Assembly (NCBI GenBank): GCA_026998145.1 | Contig: JALTRC010000619.1 | Span: 1-7,077, forward strand | Direction of reading: 5' to 3' | DNA length: 7,077 nucleotides | Source: Gammaproteobacteria bacterium | GTDB taxonomy: Bacteria; Pseudomonadota; Gammaproteobacteria; SZUA-229 | Part shown: positions 6,883 to 7,077 of the stretch, piece by piece | Position numbering within the stretch: position 1 is the stretch's first letter | Layout of the letters: the number at the start of each line of letters is the position of its first letter | The notes under the pieces: model-generated | What the model saw: the letters and a program-made list of their open reading frames with translations, nothing else | The model's database searches: none | What the model was told of the DNA's origin: nothing | Program-made: the position numbers and the translations under genes

Positions 6883-6955
6883 GTAGATTAGCCGATATAG
6901 TTAATTATTAATTCACCTAGTGCCCGTAACCTGTTGTTTTAAAAGGAATTAAAAC

Positions 6956-6990
6956 TTACCCACAATGCCTGTGGATAAGTCTGTGGAAAA
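6956..6990. promoter_or_regulatory. DnaA-box cluster B (two consensus boxes plus one near match)
   Basis: TTACCCACA (6956-6964, one mismatch from TTATCCACA), TGTGGATAA (6970-6978) and TGTGGAAAA (6982-6990) are arranged 14 and 12 bp apart. Each aligns with a box of cluster A at an offset of exactly 345 bp. Confidence 0.7.
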
Positions 6991-7058
6991 GACTGGGAAA
7001 AGCGGGCTATTTTATTGCCAGAAAGGCTTTTATGACAGATTGGTTAAAAAATAAGCAA
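6956..7058. repeat. Diverged direct repeat, copy B
   Basis: This is the partner of 6611-6713. The AT-rich dyad here reads TTGGTTA-AAAAA-TAAGCAA (7040-7058), with one mismatch between the arms. Conservation of only the DnaA boxes and the dyad suggests these are the functional parts. Confidence 0.65.
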
Positions 7059-7073
7059 ATAAAAATATCATGA
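7032..7073 (+). CDS. Possible 13-codon leader peptide
   Basis: ATG at 7032 opens a 13-codon frame (M-T-D-W-L-K-N-K-Q-I-K-I-S) ending in TGA at 7071-7073. AAAGG at 7022-7026 gives it a well spaced ribosome site. Its stop overlaps the ATG at 7070 as ATGA, the arrangement used for translational coupling. It lies partly in repeat copy B, and the equivalent position in copy A is not an open frame. It may be a chance frame. Confidence 0.2.
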   Translation: MTDWLKNKQIKIS

Positions 7074-7077
7074 AAAA
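7070..7077 (+). CDS. Possible start of the next gene, cut by the right edge
   Basis: The last eight bases read ATGAAAAA. In E. coli and relatives rpmE, which starts Met-Lys-Lys, lies divergent to priA, so this could be its start. No Shine-Dalgarno stands directly before it, and two and a half codons cannot identify a gene. Confidence 0.2.

Larger units (their letters stand above)
6559..7077. other. Candidate replication origin or DnaA-regulated region (DnaA-box cluster, AT-rich)
   Basis: No convincing gene is seen in these 519 bp. Six matches to the DnaA-box consensus TTWTNCACA lie in 394 bp: 6597-6605, 6625-6633, 6814-6822, 6970-6978 and 6982-6990 on the minus strand and 6611-6619 on the plus strand. 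Near matches are at 6637-6645 and 6956-6964. Random sequence of equal base composition would give about one per 16 kb. The stretch from ~6690 rightwards is strongly AT-rich and contains dyads and two copies of a diverged module. This is the look of a bacterial oriC or of a promoter bound by DnaA. The flanking gene priA acts in replication restart, but it is not the usual oriC neighbour in pseudomonad-type genomes (rpmH/dnaA). No GATC site was seen in it. Confidence 0.55.

Noticed and set aside
6891..6898. GCCGATAT as a sigma-28 -10 element (consensus GCCGATAA)
   Set aside because: No TAAA element lies about 15 bp upstream, so it does not form a promoter.

Overview
The window reads as a piece of a gammaproteobacterial chromosome, probably an aquatic, respiring, motile species. 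The support is a PriA of standard gammaproteobacterial length and architecture, an Aer-type aerotaxis receptor, FNR/Anr-like boxes and moderate GC content. Genus cannot be read from it. All confidently called genes lie on the minus strand, so transcription runs right to left.

From right to left: (i) 6559-7077 is a 519-bp AT-rich stretch without a convincing gene. It holds six consensus DnaA boxes, two near-consensus ones, several dyads, and two copies of a diverged ~100-bp module exactly 345 bp apart. It looks like a chromosomal replication origin or a DnaA-controlled regulatory region. (ii) 4369-6558 is priA, the primosomal restart helicase, starting 45 codons inside the longest reading frame. 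(iii) 3935-4282 encodes a 115-residue exported protein of unknown function. (iv) 3194-3895 encodes an exported rhodanese-like protein with a CPPFC motif and a two-cysteine active-site loop. It is followed by a clear intrinsic terminator at 3151-3186. Genes (ii)-(iv) could form one transcription unit. (v) 813-3014 is an Aer-like methyl-accepting chemotaxis protein with an FAD-type PAS domain, two membrane segments, a second PAS and HAMP-like segments. A 9/10 FNR/Anr box lies upstream. (vi) 1-566 is the N-terminal part of a NapH/YccM-type membrane iron-sulfur protein that runs off the left edge, with a weaker FNR/Anr box placed as in a class II activated promoter.

Two themes emerge. The left half is redox-related: oxygen/redox-sensing chemotaxis, a membrane Fe-S electron carrier, an exported sulfurtransferase-like protein, and two possible anaerobic-regulator sites. 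The right half concerns replication: a DnaA-box cluster directly upstream of the replication-restart helicase. The most notable item is that DnaA-box cluster with its duplicated internal module.
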